22,487 bases of DNA, from positions 1 to 22,487 of IMG/VR virus record IMGVR_UViG_3300031951_001298. The stretch is one strand, 5' to 3'. The DNA is from a virus. Of the stretch, positions 21,795 to 22,487 are shown piece by piece; within the stretch, counting starts at the first letter, position 1; each line of letters begins with the position of its first letter. Under the pieces are notes generated by a model. The model was not told the origin of the DNA. It did not search any database and worked only from the letters and a program-made list of their open reading frames with translations. The position numbers and the translations under genes are program-made.

Positions 21795-21905
21795 ATGAGC
21801 CTCATCGAAAAACTTTTCTACCCTATCTTCTTGATTACCTTTACCTTGGCAATGTTGCATCTGTTCTTTGCCTTCGCTGACTATGTAGGCAAAAACGGGC
21901 TGTAA
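21795..21905 (+). CDS. Membrane peptide, 36 residues
   Basis: It reads MSLIEKLFYPIFLITFTLAM, then LHLFFAFADYVGKNGL. One membrane span covers about residues 8-28 with an amphipathic start. It is the last gene of unit 3, directly followed by cluster C. With the 33- and 25-residue peptides it makes three single-span peptides in one unit. Confidence 0.5.
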   Translation: MSLIEKLFYPIFLITFTLAMLHLFFAFADYVGKNGL

Positions 21906-21909
21906 AAAA

Positions 21910-22050
21910 TCCGTAAGTGGTTGAATATCAGCGACTTACGGGCCCGTCGGGCCTGCAAGTCATTGGAAATCAGCTACTTATGCAGAAAAGTTGGCATGGA
22001 TTCTGAACGCGTGAAACTATGGCCTGGCACGCCGATTGCTTACGGCGCCG
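21910..22050 (+). repeat. Composite repeat cluster C
   Basis: A 29-base palindrome with arms CGTAAGT/ACTTACG (21912-21940, centre 21926) is followed by hairpin GGGCCC-GTC-GGGCC (21940-21953). A second palindrome follows (about 21954-21982, centre 21968), its centre 42 bases from the first. Then come TGGCATGGATTCTGAA (21992-22007) and TGGCACGCCGATTGCT (22025-22040), 33 bases apart. The latter matches the sigma-54 consensus at every conserved position. Confidence 0.75.
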
Positions 22051-22071
22051 AATAAAAATTAAAAAAATATC

Positions 22072-22106
22072 TGGACATTTTAGACTGAATCGCATACCTT
22101 AAAACC
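22072..22106 (+). promoter_or_regulatory. Sigma-70-like leaderless promoter, unit 4
   Basis: TGGACA (22072-22077), a 17-base spacer, TACCTT (22095-22100), six bases (AAAACC), then the ATG at 22107. Confidence 0.6.
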
Positions 22107-22286
22107 ATGAAAGAGAACATCACCCTGAATGTGACAGCGGAACGCGCAGAAGAATACGCGGAGAACTTCCGCAAGTATCAGAACAACGAATGGGGTTGCC
22201 AGCAATGGGCTGACTACTGCACTATGCTTCTCGGAGAACTCATGCAGGAAAACAAGGACATTTTCATTCGGTTGAAAAATCGCTAA
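22107..22286 (+). CDS. Small acidic protein of unknown function, 59 residues
   Basis: It reads MKENITLNVTAERAEEYAEN and ends NKDIFIRLKNR. It is a mostly helical, soluble protein with two Cys and a central Trp-rich segment (NEWGCQQWADYC). First gene of unit 4, with its start fixed by the promoter. No family recognised. Confidence 0.65.
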   Translation: MKENITLNVTAERAEEYAENFRKYQNNEWGCQQWADYCTMLLGELMQENKDIFIRLKNR

Positions 22287-22299
22287 AATAAAAACTGCC

Positions 22300-22455
22300 A
22301 TGAAAAATAAAATCCTCCTCGCCCTTCACGACAATGGACAAAAATTCATCTATCGCGCACACGCCGCAGAACGGAATGGCAATCGTGTTTGCGCCTTTGT
22401 CAACTTTATACTTTTTCATTTGTGCTATAATATCCGCGACATTTTGAGAAAATAA
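22300..22455 (+). CDS. Small protein of unknown function, 51 residues
   Basis: ATG 22300, 13 bases after the previous stop, reads MKNKILLALHDNGQKFIYRA and ends FHLCYNIRDILRK. The C-terminal third is hydrophobic (VCAFVNFILFHLCY) and may touch a membrane. An overlapping frame on the other strand (22264-22476) exists, but its position over the 59-residue gene makes it less likely. The remaining 32 bases of the window hold nothing recognisable. Confidence 0.45.
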   Translation: MKNKILLALHDNGQKFIYRAHAAERNGNRVCAFVNFILFHLCYNIRDILRK

Positions 22456-22487
22456 TCCTTGCAATAAAATACTCAACCACTAAAATC

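Noticed and set aside
20301-22050. CRISPR array or tRNA genes in the repeat clusters
   Set aside because: The repeats are not regularly spaced with unique spacers, and no cloverleaf or T-loop sequence is visible.
22080-22476. Two minus-strand frames at the right edge
   Set aside because: They overlap the promoter and two co-directional small genes whose spacing and codon use fit the island better.

Overview
The window looks like part of the genome of a tailed double-stranded DNA bacteriophage. The evidence is a leftward-transcribed set of genes for a large terminase, a portal, tail fibres, a lysis module, a prohead protease/scaffold and the first 82 codons of a major capsid protein. Genes end in TAA or TAG and read correctly in the standard code. 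Most phage-type starts have A/T-rich leaders without a clear Shine-Dalgarno sequence. The host cannot be named from this sequence. Near-absence of Shine-Dalgarno sites and motifs resembling -24/-12 (sigma-54) promoters in the right part are the only hints.

Layout, right to left along the minus strand. An FkbM-type methyltransferase (18790-19479) is followed by a 238-base gap and a PhoH-like ATPase (17736-18551). The only plus-strand gene of the left part, a HExxH metallopeptidase (17109-17750), overlaps the PhoH 3' end. Next comes a tightly packed operon (17039 to 11795): zinc-ribbon protein, sigma-like factor with a Cys4 insert, helical DNA-binding protein (possible small terminase), zinc-finger/ERCC4 nuclease and large terminase. 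Then come the portal, two small structural proteins, a long fibre with ten NPSGF/Y repeats, a tail assembly chaperone and a 14-repeat Asp-box beta-propeller protein. A lysis block follows: probable unimolecular spanin, 41-residue membrane peptide, membrane-anchored GAF-like protein, candidate holin and endolysin. Last are a protease-scaffold fusion with a probable nested scaffold start, and the capsid gene.

Seven of the gaps in front of minus-strand genes contain GTGTA, usually GTGTAnAATTA-like. In three of them it sits exactly nine bases before the ATG. The sigma-factor operon lacks it. I propose that it is a phage-specific promoter read by the phage-encoded sigma-like factor.

From about 19.5 kb the character changes. 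After an AT-rich gap with two identical-length G8 tracts, a rightward island of ten small genes (25 to 108 residues) with visibly higher GC content and different codon choice fills the rest. It forms four transcription units. Each starts with a sigma-70-like promoter whose -10 hexamer ends exactly six bases before the ATG, which is leaderless geometry. Three of the units are preceded by a composite repeat: two 29-base palindromes with centres 42 bases apart, a GC hairpin between them, then two or three tandem TGGCAYG-N4-(T/C)TG motifs resembling sigma-54 promoters. None of the ten proteins has a function I can assign; four resemble nothing I recognise and three are tiny single-span membrane peptides. 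This island is the best candidate for an undescribed system, possibly an early takeover or host-interaction locus.
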